From: Peptococcus niger
GTDB lineage: Bacteria > Bacillota > Peptococcia > Peptococcales > Peptococcaceae
DNA: 47,694 bases
Direction: 5' to 3'
Assembly: GCF_900101835.1 (NCBI RefSeq)
Contig: NZ_FNAF01000013.1
Coordinates: 1 to 47,694, forward strand
The notes below the pieces were generated by a model. That model ran no database searches, was not told the origin of the DNA, and saw nothing but the letters and a program-made list of their open reading frames with translations. Both the position numbers and the translations under genes were made by a program. This document shows positions 25,115 through 33,728 of this stretch, in pieces (within the stretch, counting starts at the first letter, position 1; every line of letters starts with the position of its first letter).

Positions 25115-26544
25115 CGTTTAGAAGCGGTATCGGTCATCATGCTGTCCTCCAAATCGCGATCGGCAATCGGCAGAACAACAGATACTTTTGTACCGATGCC
25201 ACGAATGCTGTCGATGTATAAGGTGCCCTTGTGAAGCTCAACAATTTCGTTGGCAATGGATAGGCCTAATCCGGTGCCGGATTGTTTGGTGGAACCTTTG
25301 TAAAATTTTTCTTTTACGCGTACCAATTCTTCAGAGCTCATGCCGGGCCCATTATCTTCTATTGTGATGACGACTTGGTCATCCAGCATGTGAGATTGAA
25401 TGATAATTTCCGCATTGGGCCGTCCTTTTACAAACTTAAAGCTGTTGTCAATAATATTGATCAGTACTTGGCGCAAGCGGTCTTCATCCGCAAGAATGAT
25501 GGGCTCTTGGCTATCCAAATGGAGACGCATAATGACATTTTCCTGGTTGGCCTTGGCTGCAAATTGGTGATAAATGCCTTTAAGCAAGTCGTCCAACCAC
25601 AGGGTGTCAATGTTTAGCTCAATCCGATGGGACTGTAATTTAGAAAAATCCAGCAGGTCGTTGACCAAATGAATTAACCGGTTGGTTTCCCGGTCAATGA
25701 TGTCAATCCCAAGCTGAACGGTTTCATCGTCTTTGATGTTATCATCAATGGTTTCCGCCCAGCCTTTAATGGAGGTCAAGGGCGTCCGCAATTCATGGGA
25801 AATGCTCGAAATAAAGTCGGTTTTTGCCTGGTTACTGCGCTGTATTTCGTCGGTCATTTTATTAAAAACGTTGGCCAAATGACCAATTTCATCGTGATAG
25901 TAACGTTTTGCTTTGACGGTCAGATTACCGGCGGTCACTTCCTGGGTGACCCGGATCAGGTCTTTAATGGGCACCAATATCCGATGACTCATCATATATC
26001 CCAATAAGGCGGCAACCAAAAGAATGGTTAGCCCTAAAATCAGCGCCATAACCGCATTGCTCCGCATAACACTGTGGGCGGGGGCCATGGAACTGACGTA
26101 ACGTAAAACACCGACGACTTGATCCCTGTCTTTGAGGGGCACGGAAACGGACATAATGGATTCATTGGTCTTGGTCCTGCCACGCCATATGGCTGTATCC
26201 CCCAAGAGGGCTTCCTCGTAATCTTTGCCCAGCGTAACATGGCTGGATTTATTGCCGGTGTTGTCAATGATGAATTGTCGATTAGGCCCGTAAACTTCTA
26301 CCAAGGCATTTTCATCGACTTTCATGTTTTCGTAAATATAGGCCGCTTTATCGTCAATGGTGCCGGCCGGCGCATATTTATCGTACATAGTGGCACTTGC
26401 TTCAGCATGATTAACTAAAGTTTGGCTCATACCAGACACGTAGTACTGATAAATGGCCATGCCAAATAAGCTTTCTAAAACAAGAACGGTAATGAGGCTG
26501 ATTAAAACATAGCTATAGGTCAGTTTCCGCCCTATACTCGGCAC
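25096..26544 (-). CDS. Membrane sensor histidine kinase
   Basis: This 482-aa kinase has a TM segment at about 12-34, an extracellular domain (about 35-160), a second TM at about 165-186, HAMP (about 187-240), HisKA with SISHELRTPLTSIKGW (phosphoacceptor His250) and an HATPase domain (IIDNSFKFVKG N box, IEDNGPGM G1 box, GTGLGLSIA G2 box). The layout is that of PhoR/ResE/WalK-type kinases; no PAS domain is evident. It starts with GTG, 2 nt after the regulator stop, so it is translationally coupled. The co-transcribed lipoprotein may act with its outer domain (inference). The signal is unknown. Confidence 0.93.
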   Translation of the reverse strand: MPSIGRKLTYSYVLISLITVLVLESLFGMAIYQYYVSGMSQTLVNHAEASATMYDKYAPAGTIDDKAAYIYENMKVDENALVEVYGPNRQFIIDNTGNKSSHVTLGKDYEEALLGDTAIWRGRTKTNESIMSVSVPLKDRDQVVGVLRYVSSMAPAHSVMRSNAVMALILGLTILLVAALLGYMMSHRILVPIKDLIRVTQEVTAGNLTVKAKRYYHDEIGHLANVFNKMTDEIQRSNQAKTDFISSISHELRTPLTSIKGWAETIDDNIKDDETVQLGIDIIDRETNRLIHLVNDLLDFSKLQSHRIELNIDTLWLDDLLKGIYHQFAAKANQENVIMRLHLDSQEPIILADEDRLRQVLINIIDNSFKFVKGRPNAEIIIQSHMLDDQVVITIEDNGPGMSSEELVRVKEKFYKGSTKQSGTGLGLSIANEIVELHKGTLYIDSIRGIGTKVSVVLPIADRDLEDSMMTDTASKRKSTDA

Positions 26545-26546
26545 CT

Positions 26547-27245
26547 TCAGTCACCACCCCACCAGCGATATCCGTAGCCCCATACTTTTTCAATAAATTT
26601 AGGTTCCGACGGATCGTCTTCAATTTTTTGGCGAATTCGCCGAATGTTCACATCGACGATTTTAAAATCGCCTACATAGTTATATCCCCAAACGTTGTTT
26701 AAAATTTCATCTCTATGGATGGCCTTGTTGGCATTTTCCATAAAATATTTGACCAGAGAGAATTCAATTGGTGTCAGTTCAATCTCTTCGCCATCTTTGG
26801 TGAAACGACGCTCATCAACAACCAAGCGAAAAATACCGGATTGAAGTTCATTTTCATCTTCCTGGATATCGTCCACCTGAATGGATAAGCGGCGCAGCAG
26901 GGAATTGATACGTGCCAAAAGCTCTTTTGGACTAAACGGCTTAACGATGTAATCATCTGCACCGGCTTCCAAGCCTTCAATTTTATTATCTTCCTGTCCT
27001 TTAGCCGTCAAGATGATAATGCCCAGCTGCGGGTACATTTCTCGTGCTTGCCGGCAAACTTGAAAACCGTTGATGCCCGGCAGCATCACATCAAGTAGCA
27101 CAACGTCAATGCTTTCATCCAGACGCTCCAGCGCTTCTTCACCGCTGCCGGCTTCAATTACATCAAAGTTATTGCGCTTTAGGTTAACTTTTATAAAGCC
27201 GCGAATGGCTTCCTCATCTTCAACGACTAAAATTTTTGTTGCCAT
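26547..27245 (-). CDS. OmpR/PhoB-family response regulator
   Basis: This 232-aa regulator has a receiver domain (VVEDEE acidic pocket, phosphoacceptor Asp52 in VVLLDVMLPG, Lys in YIVKPFSPKELLAR) and a C-terminal winged-helix DNA-binding domain (ELTPIEFSLVKYFMENANKAIHRDEIL, VDVNIRRIRQKIEDD, VWGYGYRW). The start at 27245 has GGAGG 8 nt upstream; that site lies inside the last codons of the lipoprotein gene. It pairs with the downstream kinase. Target genes cannot be told from this window. Confidence 0.95.
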   Translation of the reverse strand: MATKILVVEDEEAIRGFIKVNLKRNNFDVIEAGSGEEALERLDESIDVVLLDVMLPGINGFQVCRQAREMYPQLGIIILTAKGQEDNKIEGLEAGADDYIVKPFSPKELLARINSLLRRLSIQVDDIQEDENELQSGIFRLVVDERRFTKDGEEIELTPIEFSLVKYFMENANKAIHRDEILNNVWGYNYVGDFKIVDVNIRRIRQKIEDDPSEPKFIEKVWGYGYRWWGGD

Positions 27246-27246
27246 T

Positions 27247-28560
27247 TTACTGGCCTCCTTCAATACGAAATGCTTCTGCAATATCAGCAGTGGTTATTTT
27301 TGCTTTGCCAAAGCTGTCTTTACCCAGTTTGGCCAAATAAACCCGCTGATTTGAGGGCGATGCGCCAAGGAATAGATAGTCTTGCTTTAAGGCATCAATA
27401 TCCACATTTTTATCGACTTCACGCGTCATAACCGTAATGGACGGCTCGCCGGTATTATTATCTTTATCGAAAAATTTAAGCTGATTATTACCGCTTTGCG
27501 GAACATACTGGTACTGCAAACTCGCCAACCAAGGAACGGGAATGTTAAAGCGATAACCATCTGCCTTGTTATCAATGTAGGCTTTAATCGGCGTCAATCC
27601 GGCGTTACCATCCCAGGTGTTCCAAATCTGTAAAAACTGGCGCGGTTCCATTTTTGAGGCATCCGTAGGCGGAAGAACAGACAAGACATCCAAAACACCA
27701 TCTTCATTGATGTCGCGAATCATCCCTTCCGGCTGCTCTGCTAAAGCATTAACGTATAGTACCTCACGTCGCAATTGTTCCCGCAACACCTGATCTTGGT
27801 AGCGTAAAAGGACAATATTCAGGTTGTTGAAGTCTGAACTCAAGGCCAAATACAAGCCGTTTTCAGCAGAAGCAATCGGCCCGTATTTCATTTCTTGGCA
27901 AAAACCATCATATTGCTTACGGAAGATGCGATTAATGCGATTATCCACCCAATCATAAATATTGATATCTGTTCGTGGCGATTCTTGTGCCGCATCGGTT
28001 AGAGCAGTAATCAAATTCAGCCGATTATTGCCTTGTAAAGGGGCAAAGGCCAAGTGGGTGTAATTGATTTGGTCCACCAAAATCAACCCCTCTTTGGCAT
28101 CTGCACCGAAAATGTAGAGGGTATTATAAGCACCGCTGTCAATGCCGAGGAATAATTCTTCCTGGCCGTTGCCATCCAAATCGTAGGCTTTGAAATAGGA
28201 TACCGACCGACCGGACAGCCGTTTCTGGTCCCAAACAACCCATTGATCGCCTTTCTGCTTCTGTAAAATATTGATCCCCGTTTGGTAGCCGTTATTTTTC
28301 GCCCAAAAAACAATTTTTTCGTCAACCCCATCTTTGGTCAAGTCCAAATTGATGTAGGGGGCCGGGTTATCCATCTTGCCTGGAACCACCAAATGCTCGT
28401 CGTCTGCCAGTAAGGACATAATGATTTTGCGTTCTTTCAACTGAGCCGTATCGGTGGCCGGCGCTGTGATTAGGGTTTCCGGTTCTGCCAACACCATGGA
28501 ACAGCCGGACAAAAAAGTCAGCCCGACTACTAAGCCTAAGGCCAAGGCACGTTTTTTCAT
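27247..28560 (-). CDS. Lipoprotein with calcium-loop/propeller-like repeats, first gene of a two-component operon
   Basis: I do not recognise a named family for this 437-aa lipoprotein. A lipobox LSGC places the lipidated Cys at 20. Three or more DxDxDGxxE-like loops are visible (LDLTKDGVDEKIVFW, YDLDGNGQEELFLGI, DINEDGVLDVLSVL), spaced as in FG-GAP/VCBS-type beta-propellers, so calcium binding is possible. The start at 28560 has AAGGAGG upstream; longer frames run into the promoter. The stop is 1 nt before the regulator ATG. Co-expression with the regulator and kinase suggests a sensory accessory role or a regulated product (inference). Confidence 0.8.
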   Translation of the reverse strand: MKKRALALGLVVGLTFLSGCSMVLAEPETLITAPATDTAQLKERKIIMSLLADDEHLVVPGKMDNPAPYINLDLTKDGVDEKIVFWAKNNGYQTGINILQKQKGDQWVVWDQKRLSGRSVSYFKAYDLDGNGQEELFLGIDSGAYNTLYIFGADAKEGLILVDQINYTHLAFAPLQGNNRLNLITALTDAAQESPRTDINIYDWVDNRINRIFRKQYDGFCQEMKYGPIASAENGLYLALSSDFNNLNIVLLRYQDQVLREQLRREVLYVNALAEQPEGMIRDINEDGVLDVLSVLPPTDASKMEPRQFLQIWNTWDGNAGLTPIKAYIDNKADGYRFNIPVPWLASLQYQYVPQSGNNQLKFFDKDNNTGEPSITVMTREVDKNVDIDALKQDYLFLGASPSNQRVYLAKLGKDSFGKAKITTADIAEAFRIEGGQ

Positions 28561-28581
28561 AAGCGCCTCCTTTTTGCTCAC

Positions 28582-28610
28582 ATTATACTGAAAGATCTCC
28601 CATGATACAA
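28582..28610 (-). promoter_or_regulatory. Promoter of the lipoprotein-regulator-kinase operon
   Basis: TTGTAT (28610-28605), a 17-nt spacer and TATAAT (28587-28582) on the minus strand begin 3 nt after the permease stop codon. Confidence 0.7.
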
Positions 28611-28612
28611 GT

Positions 28613-29359
28613 TTATATCTTTTGAGTTCTTTTCCAACGACACAAACGGCGTTCAACCAGGCCAATCACTTCATAAAAGAGTACGCCCAAGAGCGAAAGT
28701 GCAATAATGGCGCCATACATAGCCGCATAATCACGCCGCTCCATCCCATTTAAGATAAGCGTCCCCAGGCCATCAAAAGAAGCAAAGGTCTCTGCAAAGA
28801 ATAGGACTGAAACCGCCGTTCCCATGCTAACCCGCAAGGCCGTCAATAAGTCGGGCAAGCACCAAGGCCAAAGCAAATGTGTAAACATGGCCAGGGGGGA
28901 CGAGGACAGCATCCGCATGGCTAAGAGGCTTTCCATCGGGACAGATGTGGCCGCATCGCGAACCACAACTAGAACCTGGAAAAAAATAATTAAGGCAATC
29001 AAAGCTATTTTCGGTGAATTGCCCAGCCCTAAAAGGACCACAAAGATTGGTAAAAGGACCACTTTCGGCACTGGGTATAAAATAGAAATAAAGGGATCCA
29101 AGAGTGCATTAATCCGCTCATGGCGTCCCATCAAAAGTCCGGCCGGTACGGCAAAAACCAGCGCCAGCGATGTACCGGCTAAAACGCGCGCACTGCTGAT
29201 GGCAAAATTTCTTGCTAAGTCACCACTTTTTGCCAACAGTAAAAAGCCTTTAAAAGACGCTGCCGGCGTTGGTAAAAAAGGCTTGTCTACCACTAAACTC
29301 AGCAAGTGCCACAATACCAATAATATAAATGTTGCTACAAGAGCTGACTTAACTTTCAT
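28613..29359 (-). CDS. ABC transporter permease, NitT/TauT (SsuC/TauC-like) type
   Basis: This 248-aa inner-membrane permease has about six hydrophobic segments and the coupling-loop region VVVRDAATSVPMESLLAMRMLSSS, typical of SsuC/TauC/ThiX-like permeases. VLFFAETFASFDGLGTLI is also characteristic. The start at 29359 overlaps the ATPase gene by 11 nt; the frame extends upstream inside the ATPase gene but without a site. It forms an importer with the two upstream genes. The substrate (sulfonate, nitrate, pyrimidine/thiamine precursor or other) is not evident. Confidence 0.88.
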   Translation of the reverse strand: MKVKSALVATFILLVLWHLLSLVVDKPFLPTPAASFKGFLLLAKSGDLARNFAISSARVLAGTSLALVFAVPAGLLMGRHERINALLDPFISILYPVPKVVLLPIFVVLLGLGNSPKIALIALIIFFQVLVVVRDAATSVPMESLLAMRMLSSSPLAMFTHLLWPWCLPDLLTALRVSMGTAVSVLFFAETFASFDGLGTLILNGMERRDYAAMYGAIIALSLLGVLFYEVIGLVERRLCRWKRTQKI

Positions 29360-30074
29360 GGAGCCCCTCCCGCAAGGCATCGGAAATGCGCATCGCCACA
29401 GCTGCGTCATCCTCCTGGTCCGCTTTTTTATGCAATAAGGCACTGCCACTGCCCTGCGGATACAAGAGCAAAAAATGATCCGCCAGGCGCACGGCTTCAT
29501 CAATTTGGTGGGTCACCAAAACGGAGGTCATATCATGTTTTTGCAAGAGGTCCATCAAAAACAATTGCAGCGTATCGCGCGTAAAGGCATCTAAGGCTGA
29601 AAAAGGTTCATCCAGCAACAAAACTTCAGGGCGTGTCATCATGGCACGCCCCAAAGCAATACGCTGACGCTGCCCGCCGGAAAGGGCTTGCGGATAAGCA
29701 TCTGCATAGTTTTCAAGTTGTAGATGACGCAGCATTTCTTTTCTCGCCAGTTCGCGTTCTTGCCTGCCCAGGCCTTGCAACCGCAAGGGCAGCTCAATAT
29801 TCTCCGCCACTGTTTTCCAAGGAAAAAGCCCGTAGGTTTGAAACACCATTTGAATGGACGCATCCGGCGCCAACAGATCTTTGCCCTGATACTGTACATG
29901 CCCCTCCATCGGCTGAATAAGACCGGCCAACAGTTGAAGCAAGGTGCTTTTCCCGCTTCCTGAACGGCCGATAACGGCCCAGCGCTCACCGCCCTTAATC
30001 TGCAGAGACAAATCTTTCAATACAGGTTGATCGCTTGCATAATTAAAGTTCAAATGCGTCAATTCATAGATCAT
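29349..30074 (-). CDS. ABC transporter ATPase, NitT/TauT type
   Basis: This 241-aa ATPase energises the adjacent permease. Walker A GRSGSGKST, Q loop MVFQTYGLFPWKTV, signature LSGGQRQRIALGRAM, Walker B VLLLDEPFSALD and the switch His in VLVTHQIDEAVRLAD are intact. AAGGAG precedes the ATG at 30074. The LFPWKTV segment is typical of SsuB/TauB. It begins 16 nt after the binding-protein gene. Confidence 0.92.
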   Translation of the reverse strand: MIYELTHLNFNYASDQPVLKDLSLQIKGGERWAVIGRSGSGKSTLLQLLAGLIQPMEGHVQYQGKDLLAPDASIQMVFQTYGLFPWKTVAENIELPLRLQGLGRQERELARKEMLRHLQLENYADAYPQALSGGQRQRIALGRAMMTRPEVLLLDEPFSALDAFTRDTLQLFLMDLLQKHDMTSVLVTHQIDEAVRLADHFLLLYPQGSGSALLHKKADQEDDAAVAMRISDALREGLHES

Positions 30075-30090
30075 GATTACTCCTTAGCAT

Positions 30091-31101
30091 CTATTTAATA
30101 AATTGTTGGTCCACCATTTCCTCATAAGTATAGGCTTTGTCAATCAATTGCCGCTGAACGAGCCAGTCCGTGACACGTTTAACCTCTTCCTTGGTTGGCA
30201 CTGCATTTGGGGTATATGTCGGCATCCGATAAGTGGACTTAATCGCATCCGGCACATGAGCATTTTCAAGGGCCAAGGCCTTATATTGATCCGGATGGTC
30301 ATTAATGCGTTTCATGGCGTCAAAATAAGCTTGAGTAAATTTTTTCAGCATTTCCGGCTGGTTTTTAATGCTGTCTGCTGACGCCAAAACCACCGATTGT
30401 GAAAAGTTTTTATCTAAGCTTGTATCGTCAATGACCGTCTTGGCCCCTTGGGCCACAGCAGCACTGGCCAATGGATCCGGCAATATGGCCGCATCAATGT
30501 CGTTGCCGGCAAGCAAGGTTTCCATGCGCAGCATTAAATCCGGCATATTGACCCGTTCAACGCTGTCGCGGTCAATCTTGTAGTAATCCAGATACTCGTC
30601 CAAGAGAAAATCCATCATGGTGTTATTGGAGATGGCCACCCGTTTGCCAACCAAATCTTCCGGTGAGGTAATGTCGCTTTTTGGAGAGGATACAATTAAA
30701 AAGCGTCCTTCTTCAGGATTAGCGCCAAATGCATAAGAAATAATCCGTGTGTCCGTCCCGCTTTTTTTCATCAGCCCTTGAACAATCATGTCATTCATGA
30801 CCACATCCAACTGACCAGCTTCAAAGGCCTTGGATTGATCAATACTGCTTTTAAAGGGGAAGAGCTTAACATTAACACCGTATTTTTTAAACAGGCCGTC
30901 TTTTTCAGCGACGACAAAGGGCAGGACATCATCAATAGAGAGGACCCCAACTCGCAAGGTAGCATCGCTCCCATTATCAGATGCAGCAAGGGAAGATTGG
31001 CCGCTGGCCTCTACCGGTGCTTTCTGGCCACCACAAGCGGTCAAGATGCCAATCGAAAAAGCCAACAGGGTTACTACAGAAAAAATCTTTTTAAAATTCA
31101 T
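30091..31101 (-). CDS. ABC transporter substrate-binding lipoprotein, NMT1/SsuA-like
   Basis: This 336-aa lipoprotein (lipobox LTAC, Cys23) binds the substrate for the importer. The fold signature is that of the NMT1/THI5/SsuA group: LPFVVAEKDGLFKKYGVNVKL, AFEAGQLDVVMNDM, DLVGKRVAISNNT and AAILPDPLASAAVAQG. The start at 31101 has GAGGTG, which overlaps the stop of the nif3 gene. That coupling places the importer in the same transcript as nif3, trmK, pgeF and cydDC. The ligand is unknown. Confidence 0.88.
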   Translation of the reverse strand: MNFKKIFSVVTLLAFSIGILTACGGQKAPVEASGQSSLAASDNGSDATLRVGVLSIDDVLPFVVAEKDGLFKKYGVNVKLFPFKSSIDQSKAFEAGQLDVVMNDMIVQGLMKKSGTDTRIISYAFGANPEEGRFLIVSSPKSDITSPEDLVGKRVAISNNTMMDFLLDEYLDYYKIDRDSVERVNMPDLMLRMETLLAGNDIDAAILPDPLASAAVAQGAKTVIDDTSLDKNFSQSVVLASADSIKNQPEMLKKFTQAYFDAMKRINDHPDQYKALALENAHVPDAIKSTYRMPTYTPNAVPTKEEVKRVTDWLVQRQLIDKAYTYEEMVDQQFIK

Positions 31102-31109
31102 ATAACACC

Positions 31110-32210
31110 TCACATAAATTGATTTTTTTCTTGTCCATCAATCATAATATCCACTTGGTCACCAAAACAATTTTGCAAGTGGTCCCGAACTGCCGACAAG
31201 ACCGGTCGCTCGGTGGCAAAATGGGTCCCGTCAATCAGAGCAATGTCCAATTCCATCGCTTTCTGAAAATCGTGGTAACTGAGATCACCGGTGACATAGC
31301 AATCGGCACCGGCAGCTTTAGCTTGGGCAAGGTAGCCGGATGCGGCACCACCGCAAACGGCCACCCGTTGAATCAACCGTTCCCTGTCAGGACTGGTTCG
31401 CACGGCTGCCTTCAAATTTTTCGCCACTTGTGCGCTGAACGTTTCAAGGGACACAGCAGATGGCAATTGGCCAATGCGTCCCAAACCCAACGCCTTACCT
31501 TGCTTTTCTTCCCGGAAAATATCGTAGGCAACTTCTTCATAGGGATGTGCTTTTTTTAACGCTGCACACACATCAGCCAGGTTTGGTTCAGAAACCAACA
31601 CTTCCAGACAGTGTTCGGCAACGGTAGAAACATGACCGGCCCTTCCCAAGAAGGGTTGAGCTTGCTCTCTTGGACGGAACTGCCCCTCGCCAAGCACTTG
31701 CCAGGCACAACGGTCATAATCGCCCTGTGCGCCGGCACCTGCGGCAAATAAGGCTTTTTTGACCACTTCCAGGTGGGTTTCCGGGACGAAAGCACGCAAT
31801 TTGTAGAAGCCCTCTACCCTTTCCACCGTAAGCGGTTTAAGGTCTGTCAGGCCCAAGTGTTCGGCCAATACATCGTTAACGCCGCCCGGACAAATATCCA
31901 AGTTGGTATGTGCTGAAAAAAGAGCCATCTGTCCACGGATCAAATAGGTCAGTTCTCGTGCCGGAGAGGCCGTTTCCGCCAGTGATGCCACTGGTTTAAA
32001 AATAAGCGGATGGTGGGTAATAATCGCATCACATCCCTCGTTCCGGGCGCGGGTGAGCACATCCATGGTCGGCGTCAATGCCAGCCAGACCTTGCGAACT
32101 TCCTGGCCCGGATGACCACAGGCCAAGCCCGGATTATCCCAGGACTCTGCCAAGGCTTGCGGCGCCATATCATTCATTGCCGATATGACATCAGCCATTA
32201 AAACCGTCAT
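31110..32210 (-). CDS. Nif3-like dinuclear metal centre protein (YqfO type)
   Basis: This 366-aa cytoplasmic protein of the NIF3/DUF34 family has the metal-binding segments ITHHPLIFKP, AHTNLDICPGGVND and TGDLSYHDFQKA. The length indicates the longer Gram-positive form with an inserted PII/CutA-like middle domain (about 130-235). Its biochemical role is not settled. The start at 32210 has GGAGG 6 nt upstream and lies inside the end of trmK (20-nt overlap). Pairing with trmK is conserved in Bacillota. Confidence 0.92.
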   Translation of the reverse strand: MTVLMADVISAMNDMAPQALAESWDNPGLACGHPGQEVRKVWLALTPTMDVLTRARNEGCDAIITHHPLIFKPVASLAETASPARELTYLIRGQMALFSAHTNLDICPGGVNDVLAEHLGLTDLKPLTVERVEGFYKLRAFVPETHLEVVKKALFAAGAGAQGDYDRCAWQVLGEGQFRPREQAQPFLGRAGHVSTVAEHCLEVLVSEPNLADVCAALKKAHPYEEVAYDIFREEKQGKALGLGRIGQLPSAVSLETFSAQVAKNLKAAVRTSPDRERLIQRVAVCGGAASGYLAQAKAAGADCYVTGDLSYHDFQKAMELDIALIDGTHFATERPVLSAVRDHLQNCFGDQVDIMIDGQEKNQFM

Positions 32211-32898
32211 ATTCTTCCTCCCAGCTTTGCCAAATGCACAGCAAATAGTCAATTTTTGCTTGAACTGCCGGATTTTCTGCCGCCACCTTACGCATATGCG
32301 CCAGAGCCCGCTGATCAGCCTCTTTTCGCCAGGCCAAATATTGCCGCGTGAACAGATCCTCTCCAGCGGCCAATACTGGCCCTAAGTGAATGGCCACATC
32401 ACTTAACGGGGGGCCAGCAGACCCGGGCTCCAAGACAATCACCTCATAAAAATAACCATTTTCCATGATAACGCGTTCATCGACAATCCTGAATTGATGT
32501 TCAGAGGCCCACCGACGCACCATCCAGGGCGACCGCTGGGGTGAAAGAATGAGCCGCTTGGCCTGGTCCACCACCTGCGGCACCTGGTCCAGCATTTTTT
32601 GGATCAACTTACCACCAACACCGGAAATAACGATCACATCACATTCTCCAGGCGCCAAAATTTCCAAGCCATTTCCCTGGCGAAAAATCAACCGTTCACT
32701 TGAAAGGCCTTCCGACTGCGCCGCAACCTTTGCGCGGCGCAAAGGCTCCGCGCGCAAATCAGCGGCAATGGCCTTGGACACATGGCCACGTGCCGTTAAA
32801 GACCGGGCCAAGAGGGCATGGTCACAGGCAATATCTGCAAGGGTCCCCCCTTTTGGAACGTAAGCGGCAATAGCCTCCAACCGTTCAGACAGGCTCAT
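32191..32898 (-). CDS. trmK: tRNA (adenine-N1)-methyltransferase TrmK
   Basis: TrmK (235 aa) methylates A22 in tRNA using S-adenosylmethionine. The SAM-binding region (LADIACDHALLARSLTARG, AIAADLRAEPLRRA) and the catalytic-site segment VIVISGVGGKLIQKML are typical. The C-terminal part is helical (REQYLAWR-like region and DYLLCIWQ), as expected. The ATG overlaps the pgeF stop by 4 nt, and the 3' end overlaps nif3. Confidence 0.94.
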   Translation of the reverse strand: MSLSERLEAIAAYVPKGGTLADIACDHALLARSLTARGHVSKAIAADLRAEPLRRAKVAAQSEGLSSERLIFRQGNGLEILAPGECDVIVISGVGGKLIQKMLDQVPQVVDQAKRLILSPQRSPWMVRRWASEHQFRIVDERVIMENGYFYEVIVLEPGSAGPPLSDVAIHLGPVLAAGEDLFTRQYLAWRKEADQRALAHMRKVAAENPAVQAKIDYLLCIWQSWEEEYDGFNG

Positions 32899-33719
32899 CG
32901 TTGACTGTCCAGCATAATGAAAGCCCCCATGCGGCCGGTTTCACCGGCACTGCGCCGGTGAGAAAAGAACAAATCCTGCCGGGCGAATGTACAGAGGTCA
33001 ACGTGACCAATATTCGTCGGTAAGACACCGGCCGCTTCCAGTTGCCAGGTCAGCGCACGGCGAATATCAAACAAGGCCCTCTCCCCATTGCTGCTCTGCT
33101 TGAGAAGGTCCATCCAGTCGCCACTATGGGCCATTACCTCTTCAATCACTTCTGTTGACACCTCAAAGGCCTCTTGAGCAATGCAGGGACCAATCACCAC
33201 TTCAAGGCGCGCCGGATCACTCTCAAAATAGAGCTGCATGGCACGCGCTGTCTTGGCCGCAATACCGGCAAGAGTACCACGCCAGCCGGCATGGCAGGCA
33301 CCGATGGCGCGGTGAATGGGGTCAAAAAACAAAACGGGCGGGCAATCTGCAAAGGTCAAAAACAAGGCACAGCGCTCGGCCTGGGTAATCATGCCGTCTG
33401 CTTCCGCCGACGAAGAATCAACGCTTAAAAAACCTGTGCCCCGATCTTCCGCACCAATATAAGCCACCTCATTGCTGTGCACAAAGGACAAGCTGACCGC
33501 TTCATCTGCCGAAATACCAAATTCACCCATAAAAAGCGACCGGTTGGCACGAACATTGGCCGCATCATCGGCTGTTTTAAGCCCCAGGTTCAGCCCCCGG
33601 TAGGGATGGGGGCTCACACCGCCGAGGCGCGTGGAAAAGGCATGAACAAATCCCCGATGCCGTTGCCATTCGGGGATATCCAGCCAGGTTATCTTGCCAT
33701 TAGTCTTTAATTCAACCAT
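32895..33719 (-). CDS. pgeF: Multicopper-oxidase-fold peptidoglycan editing factor / purine nucleoside phosphorylase (YlmD/PgeF)
   Basis: This 274-aa protein belongs to the DUF152/LACC1 family. Relatives act as purine nucleoside phosphorylases and adenosine deaminases, and in Escherichia coli as a peptidoglycan editing factor. The zinc-site residues are visible: His in SFVHSNEV, Cys in TFADCPPVLFFD and His in GACHAGWRGT. VIGPCIAQEAFEV is also typical. GGGAGGG precedes the ATG. It starts 9 nt after cydC, so the bd-oxidase operon appears to run straight into it. Confidence 0.92.
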   Translation of the reverse strand: MVELKTNGKITWLDIPEWQRHRGFVHAFSTRLGGVSPHPYRGLNLGLKTADDAANVRANRSLFMGEFGISADEAVSLSFVHSNEVAYIGAEDRGTGFLSVDSSSAEADGMITQAERCALFLTFADCPPVLFFDPIHRAIGACHAGWRGTLAGIAAKTARAMQLYFESDPARLEVVIGPCIAQEAFEVSTEVIEEVMAHSGDWMDLLKQSSNGERALFDIRRALTWQLEAAGVLPTNIGHVDLCTFARQDLFFSHRRSAGETGRMGAFIMLDSQR

Positions 33720-33728
33720 GTGCCCTCC

